Shown: piece by piece, positions 21,463-31,434 of the stretch
Layout: every line of letters starts with the position of its first letter
Position numbering within the stretch: the stretch's first letter is position 1
Assembly: GCA_022606425.2 (NCBI GenBank)
Contig: JAHDVF020000676.1
Span: 620,001 to 684,000, forward strand
From: Lepidostoma basale
Taxonomy: Eukaryota; Arthropoda; Insecta; Trichoptera; Lepidostomatidae
Length of the DNA: 64,000 nt
Reading direction: 5' to 3'
Made by a program: the position numbers and the translations under genes
Notes under the pieces: model-generated
The model's input: the letters and a program-made list of their open reading frames with translations, nothing else
What the model was told of the DNA's origin: nothing
Database searches by the model: none

Positions 21463-21815
21463 AAACAATGGGAATAAACTCTATTTAAGAGTGAAAAGCA
21501 GCAAATGAAAACAAATTCCCTGTAATAATAGTTTTAGATTTGTCGCGTAAGTTAACTCTAAATTTTCTGTTATTTGTGCATTAGCTATTGAGTCAAAATA
21601 GCGTTAAAGCGTGAGTGTTTATGATTAAGAGAACGCTAGGCATTGATTGATTTATACGAGCAGCTTTGCATTATGAAAACTAATTGTGAAATTTCGAGAC
21701 TTAATGGTTATTCGTTATACTTCACTCCCAAGAGAGTGGCGGTAGATGCAATTTTCAGATATTTTTGAACCTAGATTAAATTATGAATATTTTTTTAAAT
21801 AACTAAATTAGAAGA
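21463..21815. other. Unassigned AT-rich DNA
   Basis: No ORF or repeat recognised. Confidence 0.3.
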
Positions 21816-21817
21816 TT

Positions 21818-22015
21818 ACTGTTTAAATTTAAAACACTTATAATATTACAATTTATTTTTATTCACTGAGAGTGTCATGACAGCTGTTTTGCCAATCGAT
21901 GTTGGCATCATCAGGTGTTAAAACATATTGTAACACCTGATGATGCTAACATCAACAACAACACTCTCAGTGAATAAAAAACATTTTAATATTATAACAG
22001 TGTTTAAATTTTAAC
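21818..22015. repeat. H1 foldback
   Basis: The arms 21820-21920 and 21931-22010 are inverted, with a 10-bp spacer. The left arm carries, on the minus strand, CTGATGA, hairpin GCCAAC/GTTGGC-like, AAAAC and AGCTGTC (one core base changed). The right arm has lost the GAAACAGCTG part. The GTATCATAGTATTTCGGC flank after it recurs beside the other H1 copies. Confidence 0.7.
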
Positions 22016-22129
22016 AGTAATAATGTTGAAGTATCATAGTATTTCGGCTTAAACAATGGACTATTCAATTAGAATATGTTTTTTGCAAGATAAAATGATT
22101 TTTTTTTTTAATTAAAATTTTCTTTAAAA

Positions 22130-22345
22130 CATATATTTATTTCTTGATATTCGTCATCAATTTGTGGTGTGGATTCACATTAGAATAACTTTCTGAAATC
22201 ATTGAATGTTAACAAAATTATTTTGTACTTTTGGTTTAAAATTGCTACACCGAGGAAGGACGTCATTGTCCCGAAACATATTTTTGAAGAGTTACAATAA
22301 GTTTTGTAAAAAAAACAACGTTTTAAGAAGTTCTAAAATATAATA
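22130..22345 (+). repeat. H5-like hammerhead-like repeat
   Basis: Core at 22250-22290: CCGAGGA, hairpin GGAC/GTCC, then GAAACATAT. U4 of the CUGANGA box is C and the GTC triplet is gone, so it is probably inactive. Confidence 0.5.
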
Positions 22346-22414
22346 TATAATATGATATTATATATAATACATAATTTTAAAAGTTTTAAAATATAATATA
22401 TATTTAGTTTAGTT

Positions 22415-22512
22415 GCACTTGATTTTATGGTTTCGATCGGTTTTGGCAGCTCGCTGCCATCTTCTGGTAGCGAGTTGCCGAAAACAGGTCGAAATCATAA
22501 AATCCAGTGGAA
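22415..22512. repeat. H4 palindrome
   Basis: GCACTTGATTTTATGGTTTC at the left and CGAAATCATAAAATCCAGTG at the right are inverted. Between them two inverted GGCAGC-type hairpins meet at CCATCTTCTGG. The right arm gives GAAAACAGGTC and the left, read in reverse, AAAACCGATC. Confidence 0.65.
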
Positions 22513-23080
22513 TTAAAATTTTCATCATTTTAAATAAACTTCTACCAAAAAATTAAAAAAAAAACATTAATATTTCATTAAGACATTTTTTTCGAATTTT
22601 AATACAAACTTACCCCGATTTTTTAGAAAGTCTTCTATTATTTACTTATGGCAATACAACACATTCGATCTGCCATTATTGATTTTATTACACCAAATGG
22701 TGTAATTATCTAACGCCGTGGATATTTTCAAGAAGGATGTGTCATATTTATAATGTGTTAAAAAATTGGTTAAAAAAAAGATATCTTAAAGTGACCGTGA
22801 AATAGTCTAATGTACGTATTTTATTTCAAATTTTTTAATACATTTATTTTCGTTTTTTTTTTTTTTTTTACAATTTATTGTAATGTTGATATTTATACCA
22901 TTGTTATTCATAACATTACAGTATATTGATGTAATTAAAAACTATATTGTCACATAATCACAATGCTCTCGAAGTAAGATTATTTATAAACTATGTTGTA
23001 CAAGTAAGTTAAATAAAACATAATTATAAATTTGAATAATATTTCTAAATCATTTTTTATAACATTATTTTAGAAAAAAA
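22513..23080. other. Very AT-rich stretch
   Basis: Includes an 18-base T run near 22853. No gene or element recognised. Confidence 0.3.
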
Positions 23081-23084
23081 TAAC

Positions 23085-23195
23085 ACATTAAAATTTTTAC
23101 ACCGAAGAAAGGTGTCTATTTTCTGACACATGTTTGTGATAAGTGTTGTGAAAATACAAAGTTTCCAAAAAAATCTTACGTGAATCCACAACACA
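23085..23195 (+). repeat. H5-like relic
   Basis: ACACCGAAGAAAGGTGTCTA and GACACATGTTTGTG preserve the spacing of the H5 core with several changed core bases. GTGTTGTGAAAATACAAAGT matches, inverted, the arm at 50500-50525. Confidence 0.4.
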
Positions 23196-23199
23196 GAGA

Positions 23200-23955
23200 A
23201 ATGGCGAATATTGAAAACGTTATTAGACAAGCTATTCATTAAACTCATCATCAAGCCAGTGGTGATATATGGTTCTGAGTCGTGGACAATGACTCTAAAA
23301 GTACAACAATGAATCCACTTAAGCAGGCTCGATGAAGGTGCCGTGATATGGAATCCTTACGAGGCTCAGTATTCTCTCATGTTGGAGAGGGTTCAAAAAA
23401 AATTCTTGAGAATTCTACATGATAGAGTACGGGGTATATCCTTGACTATATCCAACGGCATTTCTCTTGGGTATGCAAGGTAACAACTTTCTTGAACTTA
23501 GGAGCGAAAGATCTACAGTAAATCATTTCTTCAAACTGATTCGCGGCTCTATTGAGAACCCTTATATTCTGGAGCAAATAGGTATTTTTGTTCTTGATAG
23601 TAACCTGTGACAGCGCCGACATCAATTGTTCTTTGTTTTGGCTTGCAGAACCAACCTGCCTTTAGTGATACTAGTATAAAGAGCATTTCGGATTTTTAAT
23701 CTATTTGTCTCGGATTCGGACATTTTTAGTGTCAGTGAGGCGGTGTTCATTAAAAATATATTACAAAATGGAAAAAAGTACTGCCTCACTGACGTTGACT
23801 TATTTGGGATCCTTCTGATATTTTTTTAGTTTCATATCGGTATTTGATTTTTGTTACACCATTTTGTGTCCAAATAAGTCGTCTAAATGTTTTTCGTTTG
23901 TTTTGTCTCATTTTTGTATAATATAAATAAATAATCTACTGATTTGATAATAGGA
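23200..23955 (+). mobile_element. Jockey-like C-terminus and 3' UTR
   Basis: Frames read PYEAQYSLMLERVQKKFLRI and then ERKIYSKSFLQT, followed by the AARTN-type end (CTTGCAGAACCAACCTGCCT) and a 3' UTR to TTTTGTATAATATAAATAAA. This is the longest jockey copy in the window, about 750 bp, with many stops. The first 90 bp (YGSESWTMTLKVQQ) come from a different, RTE-like element. Confidence 0.7.
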
Positions 23956-23956
23956 T

Positions 23957-24305
23957 ACTGAGGTTGATCCTGTGACCCAGACCTGGTGTTGCAGCGTGAG
24001 TCTGGAGCCATAGGACCAACCAAGAGATCCGTACGATGACCCAGCAGCCCCTTATAACAAGCACAATGGATTAGGCACGTATGTCGAGCCGGAGATATCA
24101 GAGCAATCTAGACCATGTACGCGTCTAGACCGACTGGAGTAAGTCCGCTAGGAAGGCCTAGACAGCATCTAATGGACAATGTTCTGGCTGATCTGGCTAG
24201 GTTGGGCGAATCGGACTGCTGGGAGTAAAATGCGCAGGATCGAGGAGCTTGGAGGAAAATCACCAAGGAGGCTAAAACTCTTCATGAGTTGTTTTTCTGG
24301 AAGTA
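23957..24305 (+). mobile_element. RTE-F-like C-terminal fragment
   Basis: The readable piece is GRPRQHLMDNVLADLARLGE, then AQDRGAWRKITKEAKTLHEL. This is the usual GRPRxRW...AxDRxxWR ending of RTE-type proteins but from a family not seen elsewhere in the window. Frameshifted, no tail repeat. Confidence 0.6.
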
Positions 24306-24374
24306 AGTACTCATATTTTGTATCAAAACATTCTTAGATATCATTGTAATATTTTTCTCAAGAAGTAAACGGAG

Positions 24375-24890
24375 CCTTTAAAACTGTTATAAAATGGCCG
24401 TTCACAATGAATTTCTATTTCAATCCCTTATGTATAGAAGTGAAGTATGGAACTGGTAGAAGAAGAATAAGAGCAGATTTAATGCGGTAGAAATGCGATC
24501 CCTTAGACGTATCTGTGGTAAAACAATGTACGACAGAGTTTCAATGTTGATATTAGGAAGGAATGTAGAGCGGAAGAAAGTATTATGAACAAAATTATGA
24601 AAGGATCACTGCGCTGGTTTAGTTATATGGAACGCATGGATGAAGAAATAATAGTTAAGAAAGTGTACGTTAACGATGTGAATGGAGTACGGAGTCGAAG
24701 AAGACTGAGGAAAATATGGAATGACCAAATCAATCAACATGTAAAATCGGTCATGTTAGAAGTCGGAAGAATCGACGCGCGTGTATGACTCGCTGTATGA
24801 ATGTGGAGAAATTTAGAGAGGTGTGTAAGGATAGAGTAGTGTGGCGGTTCGTTCTCTCTGCCTACCCTTTCGGTGAAACGGCTTGATGTT
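24375..24890 (+). mobile_element. RTE-A2 copy
   Basis: A subfamily of RTE-A: MNKIMKGSLRWFSYMERMDE, EEIIVKKVYVNDVNGVRSRR and, in another frame, RRIDARVWLAV-like text before AYPFGETA. The 5' part (CTTATGTATAGAAGTGAAGT) is full of stops. It ends at about 24890 without a (GTTA)n run; the RTE-B copy on the opposite strand starts 45 bp later. Confidence 0.75.
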
Positions 24891-24934
24891 TTGTTTTTTC
24901 TTAACAAGTTCTGATGTTGGAAGTTTTTATGTTC

Positions 24935-25459
24935 TTCTTCTTCTTCTTTGTCAGCCCTTATCGGTCCACTGCTGGACATAGGCCTCCTCCCTTCCCTTCC
25001 ACTCGTCTCTATCTCCTGCCAGCCGTAGCCACATTTCCTTCCCACGGCAGCAATGTCGTCGGCCCACCTTTTTTGCGGCCTGCCGACGTTTCTCCTATTC
25101 TCCCATGGTCTCCACCTTATTATTTTCTGGGTCCATCTATCCTCACTCTGTCTCGCCACATGACCCGCCCATTGCCACTTCAGTCTCGCTAGTCGTTCCA
25201 TGATGTCCGTTATTTTTGTTCGGCTTCTAATCTCTTCATTTCTGATTCTATCTCGGAGACTGACGCCGAGCATATGTCTTTCCATGGAACGCTGCGTGAC
25301 TCTCAATCTTTCAACATTTCTCTTGGTGAGGGTCACAGTTTCCATCCCATACGTCATCACCGGCAGTATGCATGAATCATAAAGCGTTTTTATGTTGGAA
25401 GCGAATAATGTAACGAAATATTTTGATGAAAGCATAATTGTGCAGGGAATGTGTAACAA
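24935..25459 (-). mobile_element. RTE-B C-terminal copy
   Basis: A clean minus-strand frame from 25459 reads ASNIKTLYDSCILPVMTYGM, ETVTLTKRNVERLRVTQRSM, GVSLRDRIRNEEIRSRTKIT, WQWAGHVARQSEDRWTQKII and NVGRPQKRWADDIAAVG. It covers the C-terminal ~190 residues and runs into a (GAA)n tail at 24935-24952. The reading frame then continues by chance through antisense RTE-A2 sequence, giving a 241-codon chimera. The best-preserved RTE-B protein here; no catalytic domain. Confidence 0.85.
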
Positions 25460-25469
25460 ATTTAATAAC

Positions 25470-25800
25470 TCTTATGCGAACTGTGCACTTTGCTGCAGCC
25501 CTAAACCCTCCACTCTTCATCGTAATATAACGAAGCGGTGTATTCTTCTCTCGTGATAGTTGCGGCCGCCTTCACTCGCCGCCCACCCCCGCCCCCGCCC
25601 TAGGTAATGAAGTGGGCGGCGATGAAATCCTGTTTAATCCGTCTGCTGAAACACTCGCCAGCTTGTTGTTCTCAAACAAACCGCATTTGGCTCCCCCTTC
25701 TCCCGGTTGGGAATTCCGCCCCACGCCGCTCGCCCCGCTGGGGGATAAGACCCCTATCCCGGATTTAAATGCAGCTTAACTGTTACACCGATATTAAATT
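25470..25800. other. GC-rich single-copy island
   Basis: Strongly GC-rich (CGCCGCCCACCCCCGCCCCC, CCACGCCGCTCGCCCCGCTG) with many CpGs and no repeat match. It has a diverged inverted pair ACTCGCCGCCCAC and GTGGGCGGCGA. Possible CpG-rich regulatory or conserved sequence; no ORF. Confidence 0.45.
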
Positions 25801-25888
25801 AAATATCGCGGGATAAACCCGAGTTATTTTTGTGAAATTGGACATGTCATATAAGCAATATAAGCGCTGAAATAATTTATTGTAACAT

Positions 25889-26195
25889 GGCTTAAATTAT
25901 GAAAGGATCGCTGCGTTGGTTCGGGCATATGGAACGCGTGGATGGAGAAAGAATGGTTAAGAAAGTATACGTTAATGATGTAAATGGGGTACGGAGTCGA
26001 GGCAGACCGAGAAAAACATGGCATGACCAAATTAATCAAATTTGAAAGGTTGGTCATGTTAGAAGTCGGAGGAATCGAAGTGCGTGTATGACTCGTTGTA
26101 TGAATGTGGAGGAACCTAGAGAGGTTTTCCAGTATAGAGTAGTGTGGCGGTCCATTCTCTATGCCTACCCCTGCGGGATAGTTTGTTTGTTTGTT
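25889..26195 (+). mobile_element. RTE-A2 copy, (GTTT)n tail
   Basis: Encodes MKGSLRWFGHMERVDGERMV, KKVYVNDVNGVRSRGRPRKT and WHDQINQI before a stop, then RNRSACMTRCMN in the next frame. The 3' end is TTTGTTTGTTTG rather than GTTA. An antisense 77-codon frame here is a shadow. Confidence 0.8.
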
Positions 26196-26411
26196 TGGCT
26201 TAAATAGAGTATTCTAATTCTGTGATGTCCAACCGGTTCGTTTGTTCCAATCCAAGGGATTGGTTTGAAGCAAAATATGTATTAAAAAGATTTTTTTTTA
26301 ATTGTGGGCAGATGCAATCAAATGACCTTGAAGGGTGCTGCAAGCGAGCTGCAGGTTTAACACCGACATCATGCAGGTTCAAGTAATGTAAGTGTTTTAT
26401 TTTTATTAAAA

Positions 26412-26826
26412 AAAAAACTAACCAACTAACCAAACCATCACGCCGTCTCCCCGAAGGGGTAGGCAGAAAAAATGGACTGCCACACTTTCTTTTCCTGACA
26501 TATTTCTCTCGTTTTCTCAACATTCATACATCGTGTCATGCACGCGCGCCGATTTCTCTGACACATGGCCGACATTCAATATTTGATTTATTTGATCGTG
26601 CCACGTTTTCCTCGATCTTCCTCTATTTCTGGTTCCATTTACATCATTAACATATAATTTTTTTACCATTCTTTCTTCATTCATTCATTCCATATGTCCA
26701 AACCATCTTAATGAACCTTTCATTATTTTGTTCATGACACCATCATTCTCACCGCATTCACTTCTTATATTTTCATTCGACACTCTATCATACCAAGAGT
26801 ATCCACACATTCGTCTAAGAGATCTT
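26412..26826 (-). mobile_element. RTE-A copy
   Basis: Minus strand, from the CCATCACGCCGTCTCCCCGA end (plus strand) back to the SLRRMCGYSWYD region. It carries stops and small deletions; the GTTGGTTAGTT tail abuts a poly-A run. Confidence 0.75.
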
Positions 26827-26829
26827 TAA

Positions 26830-26970
26830 ATACGAGTAGTCCATTGTTTTAGCCAAACACCATGATACTTCAGCAGTATTACTGTTACAATAAAATTTAA
26901 AACACTGTTTTAATACCACAATTTATTTTTATTCACTGAGTGTGTCACGACAGCTGTTTCGCCCATATAT
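26830..26970. repeat. H1 single arm
   Basis: Begins with the H1-associated flank (GTCCATTGTTTTAGCC, inverted relative to 47.2 kb) and ends in CACGACAGCTGTTTCGCCCA. The minus strand would give GGGCGAAACAGCTGTC, but the CUGAUGA box lies beyond the break. Confidence 0.55.
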
Positions 26971-27084
26971 AATGCCATTCTTCTATCGTTCATTCGTTTC
27001 ATATGTCCAAACCATCGCAGGGATCCTTTTTTAATTTTAATTATGATGCTATAAACCGGTCGAAGACAAAAACATACATAAGTG

Positions 27085-27530
27085 GATTTTCTTCTTCTTC
27101 TTCTTCTTCCTCAGCCTATTCCCGTCCACTCTTGGACAAAGGCCTCCTCCATTTGCTTACATGTCATTCTGTCCTATGCAGACTGCATCCAGGTTATTCC
27201 GACGCGTCTCTTTATATCATCCTTCCACCGTAGTTGCGGTCGCTCTGCACTTCTCTTTGCCGTCCACAGTTTTCAAGTCAGCAGTCTTCTTGTCCATTTT
27301 TCATCTGAGCTTCTGGCTACGTGACTCGCCCATTACCATTTTAGAGTTGCCACCCGGTGGAAGATGTCAGTGACCTTTGTTTTTTCTCTCACCGTATCGT
27401 TTCTGACTCTTTCTCTTAGGCTTATTCCCAACATGGCTCTTTCCATGGCTCTTTGGGTCATTCGTAGTTTCTCGGCACTTCGTTTGGACAATGTAACAGT
27501 TCCAGGAACATAAGTACCAACTGGCAAATA
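27085..27530 (-). mobile_element. RTE-B C-terminal copy
   Basis: A minus-strand frame from 27527 reads PGTVTLSKRSAEKLRMTQRA, MERAMLGISLRERVRND and TVREKTKVTDIFHRVATLKW. The last third lies in other frames and ends in (GAA)n at 27089-27111. Close to the copy at 43.8 kb. Confidence 0.8.
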
Positions 27531-28735
27531 TATTTTAAAAGATTTTTTACGAATAGGAAGCCCAATATATTTTTAAAAGATTTTTTACGAAAAAAATTTT
27601 TTTTCATTATTTACGTATAATGAAATTCAAATAACGAAATTAATTGAATTTCCCTACATTGGACTAATGAAACAATAAATATACGATAGCGTATTAATAC
27701 GAAATATAGTTGTGTATGCTGGTCTAGAAAATAGGGCATTAATATTGAATGTACCAAACGTATCAGATAAAAATGATCCCTTAAATTGTACAAAGAGAAA
27801 CGGTCAGATAATTCACATTAGGGTATTTGCTAACTCCCTTTGTGCATTTGGCTAAGACGGCCTTACGGGGATAATCCAGGATGAAAGAAGAAACGGCTAA
27901 TAAGGAGCGCCGCGCAGGATTTATTGTTTCAATATTCCTTTGCCAACATCCTCGCCATCGGCCATTTACATAATTCCGCAAAATTCAACTTTCCGATCGA
28001 CTTCTGGAATACTAATAGGGTTGAAGCACCAGTATTTGACCGCCCGCGCGCCCCCCAGTAAATGACCGTTGGTTAATAAAACAAAATATAATAAGAATTG
28101 CTCTATGTGTCCAGTCAAAAAACTTTAATCCCAAGAAACTATGACAAAAGAGGTAGGCAGAGACAACTGTTGGTAAGAAACAAAACTATCAGTTTTGAAC
28201 TGTGCCTTGTCCATCGGTAAAAGTGCGTCTTCCCGTTGTTGTTCTGAGATTTTAGTAGTTTTTTTATAAGGAAAAGTGTGGTACATGTTTTTTTTAATGT
28301 TATTTCTTATGCAATTCTTTGAATATTTACATATTTTTACATGTTAGGGTGTTTCATAATGTGACAATGTAACAAAATCGATGTATTGTATCAATATAAT
28401 CTGAAGTGGTCAATTATTGGTGATTGTGCTATTTTTTTAAGAGAAATATTCGTTTTAATAGTAATACTCATATTTCAATAAAAAAGTTTGAGAATTTAGA
28501 GAAGCCAACGTGTTTTTTATTGTTTTCTTTTATTTTTTACACTGAAATAATGAAATTAATGCCTTAAATGTGGATTTCGGTACAATCTGAACCTTAAACG
28601 GTCATTCATTGGTGCTTTGACCATACAAAGCCATTATGTTCGTTCAGGAAATATTCCATTGGTTGCCTAAGTAAAAATTGGTGTAAAAAACGTAAAAATT
28701 AGACGTCGGGAATGCCTTAGAAAAACTAAGTACTC
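27531..28735. other. Unassigned, GC-richer between 27790 and 28080
   Basis: ATTTTTTACGAATAGGAAGC and the following bases partly repeat between 27540 and 27600 (two copies of AAAAGATTTTTTACGAA). Positions 27790-28080 include GACCGCCCGCGCGCCCCCCA and look single-copy. No gene recognised. Confidence 0.35.
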
Positions 28736-28739
28736 AATG

Positions 28740-28797
28740 TTACATGGATGGCTTAGAATGTAATACGTTAACGATGTGAATGGAGTACGAAGTCGTT
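28740..28797 (+). mobile_element. RTE-A2 scrap
   Basis: TACGTTAACGATGTGAATGG followed by AGTACGAAGTCG matches the YVNDVNGVRSR codons. It is fused head-on to an RTE-A copy of the opposite strand. Confidence 0.5.
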
Positions 28798-29410
28798 TTG
28801 CCACGTTTTAATCGGTCTTCCTCTATTTCTAGTTACATTAACATCGTTAACATATATATTTTTTTACCGTTCTTTCTTCATTCATTTTTTCCATAAATGT
28901 CCAAAGCATTTTAAGAATCCTTTCATTATTTTGTTCACAACACCATCATTCGCACCGCATTCACTTCTTATATTTTTATTCAACACTCTATCATACACAG
29001 AGTATCCTCACATTCGTCTAAGAGATCTCATTTCTACTGCATTTATTCTACTTTCTTCATTCTTTTGCCAGTTCCATACTTCGCTTTCATACATAAGGGT
29101 CGGTAGAAGAACACCATTGTGTCGGTCTTCCTCTATTTCTAGTTCCATTAACATCGTTAACATATAATTTTTTTTACCATTCTTTCTTCATTAATTTTTT
29201 CCATATGTGCAAACCATCTTAATGATCCTTTCATTATTTTGTTCACAACACCATCATTCGCACCGCATTCACTTCTTATATTTTTATTCGACAAACTATC
29301 ATACACAGATTTTTTACACATTCTTCTAAGAAATCTTATTTCTACTGCATTTATTCGACTTTCATCATTCTTTTGCCAGTTCCATGCTTCGCTTCCATAC
29401 ATAAGAATCG
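28798..29410 (-). mobile_element. RTE-A, two head-to-tail partial copies
   Basis: The segment starting TCGGTCTTCCTCTATTTCTA occurs at 28812 and again at 29120, 308 bp apart, with the same RTE-A C-terminal codons in each (MYGSEAWNWQKNDESRINAV, LSNKNIRSECGANDGVVNKI on the minus strand). Neither unit has the 3' end. This looks like a local tandem duplication of an internal RTE-A piece rather than two insertions. Confidence 0.75.
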
Positions 29411-30055
29411 GTAGAAAAATATCCTTAAATTAAAACAGCTATAAAGAAATCTTTGATTGTCTGCTTAGTAACAAACTCGTATATTTAATGTAATGAAAAC
29501 TAAAAAAGAAAAAAACAATCCTCTCTTCGATTCAAGCTATCTTGAAACCATTACAACAGCTGTAGAATCGGCATGGTGCACTCGACTCAGTGCCTCAGAC
29601 TATTAAAGATATTTAAAAAATGGCTCTTTTAAGGAATGTAGTGAAATGATCTTCAACAAGTCCGCATTGTTACACCCCGCTTTAACGCTTTTATCTCTCA
29701 CTGCGAGGCGGGGCATCTGTAAATTCGGGAAGTTAGTAAGCAGGTGGGCTGCTGATTTTAGGACTGGCTTAAGGTCTTGTTTGGTTTTAATACAGCTAAT
29801 GGACTTTTATTTCCAAGAAAATGTCTGCCTTTTTTAATTACAGTCCATAAGCTCGGCCATTGTACACGTACCTATTGCCCTACGGCCCATTGTATTCTAA
29901 AAAAGATATACTCGTAAAATAAACGAGACGCTTCCTACGATATTACCGAGTTAAAGGATTTCAATTATTTTAGCGACGAGTAAATAAACTGGCTTATATA
30001 ATACCTACACTAGTAACCCAATTAAAGAAACATATACTCGTACGTATTTCTTCAT
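29411..30055. other. Unassigned, balanced composition
   Basis: Positions 29540-29960 are GC-richer and single-copy. A 63-codon frame at 29646-29837 has no family motif. Confidence 0.35.
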
Positions 30056-30059
30056 TAAT

Positions 30060-30150
30060 TATTAAATAAAACTAAACTAATTAAACACAAAAGTCCAGAT
30101 CGTCCATGTCAACATGTGCAACATCGAAAAAAAACATTATGTGTTATTAC
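30060..30150 (-). repeat. Repeat I, partial and inverted
   Basis: ACACAAAAGTCCAGATCGTC and ATGTGCAACATCGAAAAAAA are the inverse of the 3' part of repeat I at 1362 and 42478. It ends at the (TAAC)n of element S. Confidence 0.55.
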
Positions 30151-30156
30151 ATAACT

Positions 30157-30530
30157 AACTAACTAACTAACCATCACGCCGTCTCCCCGAAAGGGTAGGC
30201 AGAAAGAATGAACTGTCACACTTTTACTGATGCGGCACTTCATCCTTCTCTTTTCGCCCCGCGGGAGGCGCGGTTTTTTATTTTATTTTATATCATTGTA
30301 TTTTATATTATTTGTTTTAGATTTATTTTGTGGGTGTTGGACGATCGAAGTGTGCGCGGAAGATGCCTATTGGTGGCGATGAGGTTCGCAACCAATCACA
30401 CCGCGTCTCCCGCGGGGCGAAAAGAGAAGGATGGAGTGCCGCATCAGTAAAAGTGTGACAGTCCATTCTTTCTGCCTACCCTTTCGGGGAGACTGCGTGA
30501 TGGTTAGTTAGTTAGTTAGTTAGTTATCTC
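30157..30530. mobile_element. Element S: complete unit plus inverted 3' end
   Basis: The plus-strand unit (about 30263-30525) has an A+T-rich head, GGTTCGCAACCAATCACACC, CGTCTCCCGCGGGGCGAAAA, GGATGGAGTGCCGCATCAGT, then the last ~60 bp of RTE-A (GTCCATTCTTTCTGCCTACC) and (GTTA)n. An inverted partial copy of its 3' 105 bp occupies 30157-30262. The same unit is at 42234-42478. It behaves like a SINE or internally deleted element using the RTE-A 3' end. A tRNA promoter is not convincing (GGTTCGCAACC only resembles a B box). Confidence 0.7.
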
Positions 30531-30770
30531 AACAGAGACGAAGATGTAAATTGTTTTTTTGGAAACAGAATATGGTGGTCGAGGCGTTTACAGGACTTAT
30601 GACCTATCATTGGTTGATTTAAGCGATTGCTTTTTGTAATACAACATTCCCCATTTCGCCCTTCTTACGACCACCACGTCTGACAAAATTTTGAAAGTCC
30701 AAACAATGACAGGTCATAAGTCCTGTAAACGCCTCGGCCACCATATTCTGTTAAAAAAAAACAATTAAGG
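30526..30770 (+). repeat. Repeat H, rearranged copy
   Basis: TCAACAGAGACGAAGATGTA to CCACCACGTCTGACAAAAT is one direction. From 30695 the same sequence (TGACAGGTCATAAGTCCTGT, CGCCTCGGCCACCA) follows in inverted orientation. So an internal inverted repeat of about 75 bp was formed here. Confidence 0.65.
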
Positions 30771-30774
30771 CAGA

Positions 30775-30975
30775 AACATACTATTAACACGCGACGTGGC
30801 GTGTTTACTCCCACCACCGGCAACACGTCGATCTAGCTCGTCTGGATCGGGTGGCGTGTGCGCGCATGGCGTCGCGTCGGGTGTTCATAGTGTGATTCTG
30901 TCCATAGAAAACAATACAATTTAATTCGACTCAACACGCATCACGTGGCATCGGGTGGCGTGGCGTGTTTTTTTT
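30775..30975. repeat. GC-rich GCGTGT-bearing insert
   Basis: Recurring GGCGTGT, GTGGCGTG and GCGTCGCGTCGGGTG motifs. CACGCGACGTGGCGTGTTTA at the left and GGCATCGGGTGGCGTGGCGT at the right may be related ends. Possibly a MITE whose family I do not recognise. No ORF. Confidence 0.4.
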
Positions 30976-30989
30976 TACTTACTTTTTTT

Positions 30990-31068
30990 TATGTACACAA
31001 CAGGTCGTTTGGACCCAATTACTGTATACAATTTTTATTTTACAGCTATTATATTGATTCTCGTGATA
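30990..31068 (-). repeat. SINE 3' end
   Basis: CACAACAGGTCGTTTGGACC and CAATTACTGTATACAATTTT are the inverse of the SINE tail at 55.05 kb. The tRNA-related part is absent. Confidence 0.65.
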
Positions 31069-31072
31069 TGCC

Positions 31073-31185
31073 TTTAACATCTTCGTCTCTATTGAGATAC
31101 AATTAACCCTTAAAAATGATTAACCCGCAATGGGTAAAATCCAGTATTAGTCTACAAGTATTTGTATACATTCAAAAAACTAATT
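31073..31185 (+). repeat. Repeat H end
   Basis: CTTCGTCTCTATTGAGATAC and GCAATGGGTAAAATCCAGTA are the terminal 110 bp of repeat H. With 30526-30770 it brackets the GC-rich insert and the SINE end. Confidence 0.65.
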
Positions 31186-31430
31186 ATTTTGAAATTATTT
31201 TCCGTGACTTGGCGCCAAGGAAAACATTTCAAGAAAATAGTCCTCGCCAGAACATACTGTCGAAAGTTGTCCTTAACGGGCCCGGAATTTAACCTGTGTT
31301 CGCGATAAATAAAATGTCCAGTAAAGAGCAATACTTCCAACAGCATCTATCATGCGCCTACAAACTTCAATCCAAAGGCCAAACGAGATAAATTCTTGCA
31401 CTTTACTGTGTATTAAGTTAAAAAATAGTT
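31186..31430. other. Unassigned
   Basis: No repeat or ORF that I recognise. Confidence 0.3.
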
Positions 31431-31434
31431 TATT

